Notes under the pieces: model-generated
Seen by the model: the letters and a program-made list of their open reading frames with translations, nothing else
Databases searched by the model: none
Told to the model about the DNA's origin: nothing
Position numbers and translations under genes: made by a program
DNA from: an uncultured Pelagibacteraceae bacterium
Lineage (GTDB): Bacteria; Pseudomonadota; Alphaproteobacteria; Pelagibacterales; Pelagibacteraceae
Reading direction: 5' to 3'
Length of the DNA: 33,648 nt
Assembly (NCBI GenBank): GCA_902560185.1
Contig: CACEKW010000008.1
Span: forward strand, 1 to 33,648
Part shown: positions 7,103-13,910 of the stretch, piece after piece
Layout: each line of letters opens with the position of its first letter
Position numbering within the stretch: the stretch's first letter is position 1

Positions 7103-9259
7103 ATGACTGCTTTAAAAAAACAACATAAAGAAGAGTTGAAATCTAAATATATAAATAGAGAGCTTTCTTGGTTAAAATTCAACGATAGAGTACTTTTAGA
7201 GGCGCAAAATATCGAAAATCCTCTTTATGAAAGAGTAAAGTTTTTATCAATTGCTGGGTCTAATCTAGATGAATTTTTTATGGTCCGTGTAGCTGGGTTA
7301 TATAGTCAAATAAAACAAGAAGTTGACTCACTAAGCTCTGATGGTTTGACACCTGAAGAGCAAATGGATGAGGTAGTGCTTGAAACTAAGAATCTATTAA
7401 AAAAACAGAACAAAATTTTTATTCAACTGATTATGGAATTAAAAAAAAATAATATCAATTTAGTTAAACCAGTTAATTTAAATACTAAGGATAAAAAAAA
7501 ACTTTTAGAAATATTTAAAGAAGAGATTTACCCTTTATTAACACCATCAGCAATTGATCCTGCACATCCATTTCCATTTATAATCAATCAAGGAAGAGCA
7601 ATTGTAATGAAGTTAAGAAAAAAAAATAAAAAAAGGATTTTAAATTCAATAATAGTAATACCAAAAGCATTATCTAGATTTATTGAAATTGAGTTTTCAA
7701 AAAATCATAAGAAATTTGTGATTCTAGATGATGTAATAAGTTTTTTTGCTAATGAAATTTTTCCAGATCATGATTTAGAAAAGAAAATGATTTTTAGAGT
7801 AATAAGAGACAGCGATGTAGAGATTCAAGAGGAAGCAGAAGATTTGGTTAGATCTTTTGAATTGGCTTTAAAAAGACGTAGAACGGGTGATATTGTTCGT
7901 TTAGAGGTTCTTGAAAATAGTGATAACGAATTGATAAGATTTATAATTAATAAATTAGATATAAATCCTGACTATATTTATGATGTTGCTGGCCTTGTTG
8001 GAATTCAAGATATAGATCAAATATGTAAAGTAAAAAATCCAAAATTAAGATTTAAACATTTTACACCTAGAGAAGTTGAAAGATTAAAAGAATATAATGA
8101 TAATTTTTTTGAAACTATTAAAAAGAAAGATTTAGTTGTTCATCATCCTTTTGAAACATTTGACTCAGTAATTGAATTTTTAAACCAAGCAGCAAATGAT
8201 AAAAAAGTTATAGCTATAAAACAAACTCTATATAGAACAACTCTAGACTCACCTATTGTTAAAGCTTTAATAACAGCTGCAGAAAACGGAAAAACAGTTA
8301 CCGCTTTAATTGAAATTAAAGCTAGATTTGATGAGGAAGCTAATATTCAACTATCAAGAAGTTTAGAAAAAGTAGGTGTTCAAATTGTTTATGGTTTTGC
8401 TAAATATAAAACTCATGCAAAATCATCATTAGTTTTAAGAAGAGAACAGGGTAAAATACAAACTTATTTTCATTTAGGAACTGGCAATTATCATCCAGTA
8501 AATGCTAAAATTTATACTGATTTGTCTTTATTTAGTTGTGATAAGAAAATGGCATCAGATGTTGAAAAGTTTTTCAATTATGTAACAGGATACGCAAAAC
8601 CAAAAAATTTAAATAAAATTTCTATTTCGCCAGTAAATATGAGGCAAACCTTAAATGAAAATATTGATGCTGAAATTAAAAATTCTAAAAATGGAAAATT
8701 TGCAGCTATTTGGGCAAAAATGAACTCTTTAGTAGATCCAGAAATTATTGATAAATTTTATGAAGCTTCGAATGCTGGTGTAAAAATTCATTTATTTGTA
8801 AGGGGTGTTTGTTGTTTAAGACCAGGAGTAAAAGATAGATCAGAAAACATATTTGTAAAAAGTATCATAGGAAGATTTTTAGAGCATTCTAGAATTTATT
8901 GTTTTAGTAATGGTACAAAAAAAATGCCTAATAGAAATGCAAAAGTATATATTTCGTCAGCTGATTTAATGCCGAGAAATTTAAATCGAAGGGTAGAACT
9001 TCTAGTCCCAATTGAAAATGAGACTGTTCATGAACAGATCTTAGATCAAATAATGTTGGCAAATTATCTTGATACTAATCAGAGCTGGGAACTTGAAGCT
9101 GATGGTAATTATAAAAAAATTAAATATAGTAAGAGCGATTCCTTTTCAGCTCATGAATATTTTATGAATAATCCGAGCTTATCTGGAAGAGGTAAAGCTA
9201 AACTAAGAATGCAACCTAAACAACTGCACTTAAGATTGATTAAAAGTGGAAGTAATTAA
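7103..9259 (+). CDS. ppk1: Polyphosphate kinase 1
   Basis: Reversibly makes long-chain polyphosphate from ATP. The 718-aa protein has full PPK1 length and domain order: N-terminal helical domain (INRELSWLKFNDRV, SNLDEFFMVRVAGL), head domain with PHPFP-like AHPFPFI, and two phospholipase-D-like C-terminal domains. The autophosphorylated histidine is H438 in KTHAK, and the second catalytic histidine is H595 in EHSRIY. The ATG at 7103 has no obvious Shine-Dalgarno. The end overlaps the ppx start by 14 bp, so synthesis and degradation of polyphosphate appear to be co-expressed. Proximity to pst-phoU-phoB suggests a phosphorus-storage role, although I see no convincing PHO box in front of it. Confidence 0.96.
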   Translation: MTALKKQHKEELKSKYINRELSWLKFNDRVLLEAQNIENPLYERVKFLSIAGSNLDEFFMVRVAGLYSQIKQEVDSLSSDGLTPEEQMDEVVLETKNLLKKQNKIFIQLIMELKKNNINLVKPVNLNTKDKKKLLEIFKEEIYPLLTPSAIDPAHPFPFIINQGRAIVMKLRKKNKKRILNSIIVIPKALSRFIEIEFSKNHKKFVILDDVISFFANEIFPDHDLEKKMIFRVIRDSDVEIQEEAEDLVRSFELALKRRRTGDIVRLEVLENSDNELIRFIINKLDINPDYIYDVAGLVGIQDIDQICKVKNPKLRFKHFTPREVERLKEYNDNFFETIKKKDLVVHHPFETFDSVIEFLNQAANDKKVIAIKQTLYRTTLDSPIVKALITAAENGKTVTALIEIKARFDEEANIQLSRSLEKVGVQIVYGFAKYKTHAKSSLVLRREQGKIQTYFHLGTGNYHPVNAKIYTDLSLFSCDKKMASDVEKFFNYVTGYAKPKNLNKISISPVNMRQTLNENIDAEIKNSKNGKFAAIWAKMNSLVDPEIIDKFYEASNAGVKIHLFVRGVCCLRPGVKDRSENIFVKSIIGRFLEHSRIYCFSNGTKKMPNRNAKVYISSADLMPRNLNRRVELLVPIENETVHEQILDQIMLANYLDTNQSWELEADGNYKKIKYSKSDSFSAHEYFMNNPSLSGRGKAKLRMQPKQLHLRLIKSGSN

Positions 9260-10757
9260 AAGTAAAAATAGTTTAAAATTAAATCAGGCTAAATTAGCTA
9301 TAATAGACATTGGATCAAACTCTATAAGAATGCTAATTTATGAAGATTTCAGTTCTTCTCGTGTGCCTTTTTTTAATGAAAAAGCAGTTTGTGAACTTGG
9401 AAAAAATTTAGATAAATCGAAAAAACTTCACAGATCTGGTACTGAATATGCTTTAAAAGTTTTAAAAAGATTTTCTGAAATTTTAAATGTTTCAAAAATC
9501 ACAAATCTAAAGATTATTGCAACAGCAGTTATAAGAGAAGCAACTGATACAAAACCTTTTATTGATGAAGTTGAAAAACTTTTTAAAACTAAGATTAATA
9601 TATTATCAGGCGAAGAAGAAGCTAAATACACAGCTGAGGGAGTAAAAATAGGTTTTGAAAATGTTGATGGATTAGTTGCTGACCTTGGCGGTGGTAGTTT
9701 GGAGTTAGCCCGAGTTGAAAACAATATAGTAACCAATAAAACCTCATTACCTGTTGGTGTTTTAAGATTAATGAATAATCCTATAGTTAAAAAAAGAAAT
9801 TTAGCAAAATATATTAAAAAATTATTAAGAGATGAAAAATGGCTCTCAAAAAAGAAATTTAATAATTTATATTTAGTTGGAGGTACTTGGCGTGCATTAT
9901 TTAAATTACATCTTTTTCAAAATAATCATCCAGTACACATAATTCATCAATATAGTATTGATAATAATGTTTTATCTAAGTTTGTTGAAAAAATTTCTTC
10001 TTTTAATAAATCCAAACTTAAAACAGTTGAGTATATTTCAAAATCTAGAACACCATATTTACCTTATAGCTGTATTATACTTGATGAAATTATGAAAGTT
10101 TCAAATCCAAAAAAAATTATTTGTTCTATCAGTGGTTTGCGCGAAGGATCTTTATCAATTGACCATTTTAAAGATGTAAAAGAATCTGAAATTTTTTACA
10201 AAGCAATTGAGAAGGTTGCGCAAAAAAGAGGTGATTTAGGGTCAAATTATAAAAAATATTATGATTTTATTCATCCAGTTTTTGAAGGTAATGAGCACTT
10301 TAATAAGAAATTATTATATCTGGCATGTGTATTAAGTCATATGGATTGGGGATTGGGAGCATTTCAAAAAGCTGAATTGGTATTTCAAGAAACGATAAAT
10401 ACTCCTTTACTTAGATTGACTCATAAAGAAAGAATACAATTAGCTTTGTCATGCTATTGGCGGTACTGTAGTATCAAGTATAATCCAAAGATCGAGTATT
10501 TAACTTTTTTGAATAATAATGAAATTTTTTCAAGCAAACAAGTTGGTGCAGCATTGAGATTTTCACAATCATTGACCTCGATATCTACGATATTTCTTGA
10601 AGAGTTTAAATTGTATAAAAGAGGTAATGCTGTATTTTTAAAAATTCCATCACAACATCAAGAAATACTCTCAAAACAAGTTACCAAAAGATTTAAAGCT
10701 CTTGCTAGAGAATTATTTTTAGAGCCAAGAGTAATTTATTCAAATAATTCAAAATAA
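9246..10757 (+). CDS. ppx: Ppx/GppA family exopolyphosphatase
   Basis: The 503-aa protein belongs to the ASKHA fold Ppx/GppA family, which removes terminal phosphates from polyphosphate or from pppGpp. Visible motifs are IIDIGSNSIRMLIYE near the N-terminus, the IATAVIREATD stretch, SGEEEAKYTAEGV, and the phosphate-binding DLGGGSLELARV. A C-terminal helical extension (about 310-500) resembles the HD-like domain of Ppx. The GTG start at 9246 lies inside the end of ppk; I see no better start closer to the conserved region. Linkage to ppk supports exopolyphosphatase over guanosine pentaphosphatase, but sequence alone cannot exclude the latter. Confidence 0.92.
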   Translation: MEVIKSKNSLKLNQAKLAIIDIGSNSIRMLIYEDFSSSRVPFFNEKAVCELGKNLDKSKKLHRSGTEYALKVLKRFSEILNVSKITNLKIIATAVIREATDTKPFIDEVEKLFKTKINILSGEEEAKYTAEGVKIGFENVDGLVADLGGGSLELARVENNIVTNKTSLPVGVLRLMNNPIVKKRNLAKYIKKLLRDEKWLSKKKFNNLYLVGGTWRALFKLHLFQNNHPVHIIHQYSIDNNVLSKFVEKISSFNKSKLKTVEYISKSRTPYLPYSCIILDEIMKVSNPKKIICSISGLREGSLSIDHFKDVKESEIFYKAIEKVAQKRGDLGSNYKKYYDFIHPVFEGNEHFNKKLLYLACVLSHMDWGLGAFQKAELVFQETINTPLLRLTHKERIQLALSCYWRYCSIKYNPKIEYLTFLNNNEIFSSKQVGAALRFSQSLTSISTIFLEEFKLYKRGNAVFLKIPSQHQEILSKQVTKRFKALARELFLEPRVIYSNNSK

Positions 10758-10878
10758 ACTTAAATTAATTAAACTTTAATAATAAGTAAATATTTCTGTA
10801 ACTTAATCTTTTTAAGATAATTTACAAAATTTAAATATTCATTATTTTTTCCCCTGTTTAAATTTTGTTAATTAGCTT

Positions 10879-10912
10879 CTTTCTTCCTTCTCATTTAAGA
10901 GAAGGAAGAAAG
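10879..10912. repeat. Perfect 14-bp inverted repeat (RNA hairpin) between convergent genes
   Basis: CTTTCTTCCTTCTC at 10879-10892 pairs perfectly with GAGAAGGAAGAAAG at 10899-10912 around ATTTAA. It lies 121 bp after the ppx stop and 11 bp beyond the end of the minus-strand lysine-rich gene. No T-tract follows on either strand, so it is not a standard intrinsic terminator. It may be a 3' mRNA stabiliser or a bidirectional end signal. The rest of the 166-bp gap (10758-10923) is plain AT-rich sequence in which I see nothing else. Confidence 0.75.
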
Positions 10913-10923
10913 ACAATTTGGAA

Positions 10924-11133
10924 TTAATTATTTATAGATGCAGGAGACTGCTCTGCATTCTTCTTAGCAAGTTTTTTTGCTTTTTTTTCAGCAACCTTTT
11001 TTTCTAGACCAGCAATTTTAATATTAAGGCTTGATAATTTTTTTTCTTTAGCTGTAATTTTATTTTTAAGTTTATCAATTGATTTTAATATTTTTGTTTT
11101 TTTCTTTTCATTCTTTTTTAGTTTTTTTCTCAT
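10924..11133 (-). CDS. Small lysine-rich coiled-coil protein of unknown function
   Basis: This encodes a 69-aa, highly basic protein that is almost one continuous charged helix. Heptad-like spacing of I/L residues (IDKLKNKI, LSSLNIKIAGLEKKVAEKK) suggests a coiled coil. It ends with a polar tail (EQSPASINN). The ATG at 11133 is preceded by a strong Shine-Dalgarno: GGAGG on the minus strand (11139-11143 on plus) at 5 nt spacing, one of the best in the window. That supports a genuinely translated, possibly abundant protein. There are no cysteines, no membrane segment and no recognised domain. A nucleic-acid-binding or histone-H1-like role is possible from its composition but unproven. A 14-bp hairpin follows its stop codon. 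Confidence 0.75.
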   Translation of the reverse strand: MRKKLKKNEKKKTKILKSIDKLKNKITAKEKKLSSLNIKIAGLEKKVAEKKAKKLAKKNAEQSPASINN

Positions 11134-11212
11134 TACTGCCTCCGAATTATTTGATACTTAATTTAATCATATAATCCTAAAATAAAAAGGATATTTTGTT
11201 ACAACCTATAGT

Positions 11213-11704
11213 TTATAGTTTTTTAAGACCTGTTATTAAATAAAAAAACATTGCTATATGAGAACTATTATTGAATTTTTGATTTAATATTAATTTAAAT
11301 ATCTCTCTTTGATTAAAAAGATGAATTCTAATACCTTGTTCTGGTTTCGAAATTTTAATTAAGTCTTCTGTGTAATAACCAGTAATTTTAGTAGTTAGTC
11401 TTCCAGGTTCAGTATAAAAAGTTATTATTTTACTCAATTTTGATCTTGATCTATATCCTGTTTCTTCTCTTAATTCCTTATATGCTGATTGCAGAGTTGT
11501 TTCCTTTTTTTCCACTATGCCAGAAGGAAACTCGTAATTAATTTTATTAATTGGAACTCTTTTTTGGGAAACTACTACATATTTGTCTTTAATCTTAGGT
11601 ATTACTAATGAAAGATTAGAAGTTTTAAGATAATGATAAAACTCTTTTTTTTTAAATTTTTTGTTAATTAAACTTATTCGATTGGTAAGTTTTATATTTT
11701 TCAA
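11213..11704 (-). CDS. Nudix hydrolase, ADP-ribose pyrophosphatase-like
   Basis: The 163-aa protein has a near-complete Nudix box at residues 62-84, from G62 (GIVEKKE) to KELREETGY at 76-84. The usual leading R of REUXEEXGU is replaced by K, and the metal-binding EE pair is intact. VVVSQKRVPINK before it and the TEPGRLTTKITGYY stretch after it resemble ADP-ribose and ADP-sugar pyrophosphatases. The substrate cannot be fixed from sequence. The gene starts within the last 4 bp of the aquaporin-like gene (ATGA overlap), so it is the last member of the arsenic-related unit, an unusual partner. It is followed by 79 bp before the next gene, without a visible terminator. Confidence 0.85.
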   Translation of the reverse strand: MKNIKLTNRISLINKKFKKKEFYHYLKTSNLSLVIPKIKDKYVVVSQKRVPINKINYEFPSGIVEKKETTLQSAYKELREETGYRSRSKLSKIITFYTEPGRLTTKITGYYTEDLIKISKPEQGIRIHLFNQREIFKLILNQKFNNSSHIAMFFYLITGLKKL

Positions 11705-12360
11705 TTTTTTTCTAAAAATAACTTTTTAACAATAAGTACAGCAATTAACATTCCAATAAGCTCAGCTAAAATATAATAAGGAGTATTTAAATAACTAATA
11801 CCAGTAAAAGACTCTGTAAATGTTCTAGCAATAGCAACAGCTGGATTTGCAAATGAAGTTGAGGAAGTAAACCAATAACCAGCAGTAATGTAAAGCCCAA
11901 CACTAGCAGCAACAGCAATTTTGCCTGACTTCATTGAACCAAAAATTATTGTTATAAGCCCTAATGTTGCTATTACCTCGGATGTGAATATATAAATCCC
12001 ATCTCTTGACTTAGTAGATAATTCATAAATTTCATTTTCAAAAAAGAAATTGGCTAAACCAACACCAATTAAGCAACCAACCAATTGAGCAATAATATAA
12101 AAGGGTAATAGTTTTTTTTTTAATTTACCTGTTATTGTCATTGCGATACTTACAAATGGATTAAAATGAGCTCCTGATACATCAGCAAAAACTGTAATGA
12201 GCACAAATAAACCTGCTCCTGTTGCTATAGTATTAGCTATTAACATTACAGCAACGTCATTAGTTAAGTTCTCAGCCATTAAACCTGAGCCAACAATAAT
12301 CATCACTAAAAAACAACTGCCTAATAATTCAGCAAGAAAATAGCGGCTTTTATTTTTCAT
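11701..12360 (-). CDS. aqpS: MIP-family channel, AqpS-like (arsenite exit)
   Basis: The 219-aa, six-helix major intrinsic protein has two half-helix loops. The first is NPF at 67-69 (HFNPFVS), altered from NPA. The second is the canonical NPA at 172-174, followed by the selectivity-filter arginine R179. In Sinorhizobium meliloti, AqpS in an ars operon lets arsenite made by ArsC flow out of the cell. The 11-bp overlap with arsC here and the non-canonical first NPA box support that role over a water or glycerol channel. No ArsB or Acr3 pump is visible nearby, so export would be passive. AqpS function is inferred from context. Confidence 0.85.
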   Translation of the reverse strand: MKNKSRYFLAELLGSCFLVMIIVGSGLMAENLTNDVAVMLIANTIATGAGLFVLITVFADVSGAHFNPFVSIAMTITGKLKKKLLPFYIIAQLVGCLIGVGLANFFFENEIYELSTKSRDGIYIFTSEVIATLGLITIIFGSMKSGKIAVAASVGLYITAGYWFTSSTSFANPAVAIARTFTESFTGISYLNTPYYILAELIGMLIAVLIVKKLFLEKN

Positions 12361-12781
12361 AAAGCAGTTCCTTTATTCTTTTATGAATATTATTGTAAAC
12401 TTTTTCAATAATCTCATCTTTTCTATTTATATCATTTGTTTCATTAAGTAATTTAACAGGATCCTCTATATCCCAATGAATTATCTGATCTTTATTTGGC
12501 CAAATAGGGCAGACTTCGTTATTGGCATTATTACAAACTGTAATCACATAATCCATTTTAATTTGACCATTAATAAACTCATTAAAGTTTTTAGATCTAT
12601 AATTTGAAAGATCATAATGTTTTGATAATAAATAATTCTTCACATCTTCATTTACTTTTCCTGTTGGATTACTCCCGGCACTAAAACCTTTATACAAATC
12701 GTCATACTCATTATTTATAATACTTTCAGCAATAATACTTCTTGCTGAATTACCTGTGCATACAAACAATATATTCTTCAT
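12350..12781 (-). CDS. arsC: Arsenate reductase, low-molecular-weight phosphatase family (ArsC)
   Basis: Reduces arsenate to arsenite. The 143-aa protein has the phosphatase-like P-loop CTGNSAR (C8 to R14) at the N-terminus. Two further cysteines, C83 and C91 in TVCNNANNEVCPIWP, match the redox triad of the thioredoxin-coupled Staphylococcus/Bacillus ArsC type. HWDIEDP after them is the expected conserved stretch. These cysteines separate it from ordinary LMW tyrosine phosphatases. The start at 12781 directly abuts the stop of the 73-aa membrane protein gene, and its end overlaps aqpS by 11 bp. No arsR regulator is visible nearby. A possible PHO box lies before the unit. Confidence 0.92.
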   Translation of the reverse strand: MKNILFVCTGNSARSIIAESIINNEYDDLYKGFSAGSNPTGKVNEDVKNYLLSKHYDLSNYRSKNFNEFINGQIKMDYVITVCNNANNEVCPIWPNKDQIIHWDIEDPVKLLNETNDINRKDEIIEKVYNNIHKRIKELLYEK

Positions 12782-13003
12782 TTAAAAAATAATCTTATAA
12801 ATCCCAATAACAAATAATGGAATTTGTAATCCAAAGTTTGTTAGTATCGCTTTATCTTTGCTCATAAATCCAGCTATAGTCCATCCAACAACTCCTAATC
12901 CATGAAAATATATATTTAATGGATATATATTTAAATTTGTAAGAAGTATTCCTACTAAAACTAGAAACGTACTGATCCACTTTAGATATTTTTTTATAAA
13001 CAT
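12782..13003 (-). CDS. Small membrane protein, first gene of the arsC-aqpS unit
   Basis: The 73-aa protein is almost entirely hydrophobic. It has three predicted membrane segments at about 8-26, 33-47 and 55-72, joined by short loops (LNIYPLNIYFHGLG, MSKDKAILTNFG). The N-terminus is basic (MFIKKYLKW). A Shine-Dalgarno-like GGAAGGGG on the minus strand lies just upstream of ATG 13003. The general layout resembles small uncharacterised alphaproteobacterial membrane proteins (I think DUF6552-like), but I cannot assign a function. Its stop is immediately followed by the arsC start, so it is co-transcribed with arsC. That could mean a role in arsenical handling or merely shared transcription. Confidence 0.75.
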   Translation of the reverse strand: MFIKKYLKWISTFLVLVGILLTNLNIYPLNIYFHGLGVVGWTIAGFMSKDKAILTNFGLQIPLFVIGIYKIIF

Positions 13004-13036
13004 AAAATCCCCTTCCGTTGTTATTATTTCAGTTAT

Positions 13037-13054
13037 GTTAAGAATTTATTACAG
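13037..13054 (-). promoter_or_regulatory. Possible PHO box before the arsC-aqpS unit
   Basis: On the minus strand, CTGTAAT is followed by AAAT and TCTTAAC, an 18-bp 7-4-7 layout 33 bp upstream of the first gene's start. The first repeat is identical to the second repeat of the pstS PHO box (CTGTAAT); the second repeat is weak. By my alignment, 13 of 18 positions match the CTGTCAT-AAAT-CTGTCAC consensus, in a background already rich in A and T. A TAATAA element lies 10 nt downstream. This is a suggestion, not a firm site. Confidence 0.35.
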
Positions 13055-13072
13055 TTTATAGGAAAAATAATT

Positions 13073-13804
13073 TTATTTTGTGTCTTCCCAATCAAATCTT
13101 GGAAAAGAATCAAAAATTTTAAATATGCCATCCGACCATTGATCACAGACCTTAGAATATTCAGTATCAGTGATATTTAAGCATTTTTGTGAGGCAATTT
13201 TATATTCATCTTTTTTATAGACAGCAAAATCAATAGGAGGGCCAACTGTTAAATCACTTTTTAATGTTGAGTCCATTGAAATTAGAGCACAACGTGATGC
13301 ATCACCAATAGATACGCTAGGTTTTATAACTCTATCTAAAATAGGTTTACCGTATTTTACTTCTCCAATAACTAGATAAGGTTTGCTATCAGCTGGTTTA
13401 ATATAATTTCCTTGAGAGTACACTAAATACAATTCTAAAGGTTGACCTTTGATCTGACCACCAACTAAAAATGACGAACCTAATAAAACAGTATCTGTGT
13501 TTATTCCCCTAGGTGCTGAATGTTCAATATTTAATGATCCAATGTAGGATGCAATTTGATCAAAATCTTTACAGGTATTTAAATTCATTATTCCACTTTC
13601 GCCTTTAAGGTCTTTTTCAATAGACTTGTATACTGCTTGAGATGTACCTAAGTTTCCAGAGGTAACTATAATGACACTTCTATCACCAACATCATGAACA
13701 AACATTTTTGAGTATATATTGACATTATCTAACCCTGCATTTGTTCTAGAGTCTGAGGCAAAAACTATTCCGTCTTGAGCTTTAATGCCAACACAATAAG
13801 TCAT
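13073..13804 (-). CDS. Proteasome-type peptidase Anbu
   Basis: The 243-aa protein is of the Anbu (ancestral beta subunit, BPH) branch of N-terminal-nucleophile proteasome-like hydrolases. It begins MTYCVGIKAQDGIVFASDSRT. Removal of the initiator Met would expose Thr2 as the nucleophile, with D18 and K33 (YSKMF) in the positions of the catalytic Asp17/Lys33 of proteasome beta subunits. The internal SGNLGTSQAV and SGG-like regions and overall length fit Anbu. It is divergent from an ATP-grasp gene, its usual genomic partner, across 106 bp. No signal peptide is seen, so it is cytoplasmic. The start at 13804 is fixed by the need for Thr at position 2. The substrate is unknown in any organism to my knowledge. 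Confidence 0.88.
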   Translation of the reverse strand: MTYCVGIKAQDGIVFASDSRTNAGLDNVNIYSKMFVHDVGDRSVIIVTSGNLGTSQAVYKSIEKDLKGESGIMNLNTCKDFDQIASYIGSLNIEHSAPRGINTDTVLLGSSFLVGGQIKGQPLELYLVYSQGNYIKPADSKPYLVIGEVKYGKPILDRVIKPSVSIGDASRCALISMDSTLKSDLTVGPPIDFAVYKKDEYKIASQKCLNITDTEYSKVCDQWSDGIFKIFDSFPRFDWEDTK

Positions 13805-13809
13805 AATTC

Positions 13810-13829
13810 ATTAATAATTTATTATTAAT
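13810..13829. repeat. Inverted repeat 5 nt upstream of the Anbu start
   Basis: ATTAATAAT at 13810-13818 and ATTATTAAT at 13821-13829 form perfect 9-bp arms around TT. The arm nearest the gene ends 5 nt before the Anbu start codon (13804). It is entirely A/T, so chance is a real explanation in this genome. It is listed because a second, stronger inverted repeat sits at the same distance from the opposite gene. Confidence 0.4.
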
Positions 13830-13877
13830 TAACATATAATTTAATTCCAGCATAGCTGATATAACTATATCGCAATT

Positions 13878-13905
13878 GATTGTTTAATCTAATTATTAAA
13901 CAATC
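13878..13905. repeat. Inverted repeat 5 nt upstream of the ATP-grasp start
   Basis: GATTGTTTAAT at 13878-13888 and ATTAAACAATC at 13895-13905 form perfect 11-bp arms around CTAATT. The right arm ends 5 nt before ATG 13911, where a Shine-Dalgarno would be expected; none is visible. It could be an operator for a dimeric regulator of the divergent pair. It could also be a 5'-UTR hairpin that controls ribosome access, for example if the TATAAC at 13860-13865 is the -10 element. Confidence 0.6.
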
Positions 13906-13910
13906 TTTTA

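Noticed and set aside
7090-7182. Long form of the sixA-like protein extending into ppk
   Set aside because: The extra 31 residues are the antisense of the ppk 5' end, and the family starts a few residues before MRHAK.
11160-11212. Hairpin with ATCC/GGAT arms after the Nudix gene as a terminator
   Set aside because: The arms are only four base pairs with a long loop and no T-tract.
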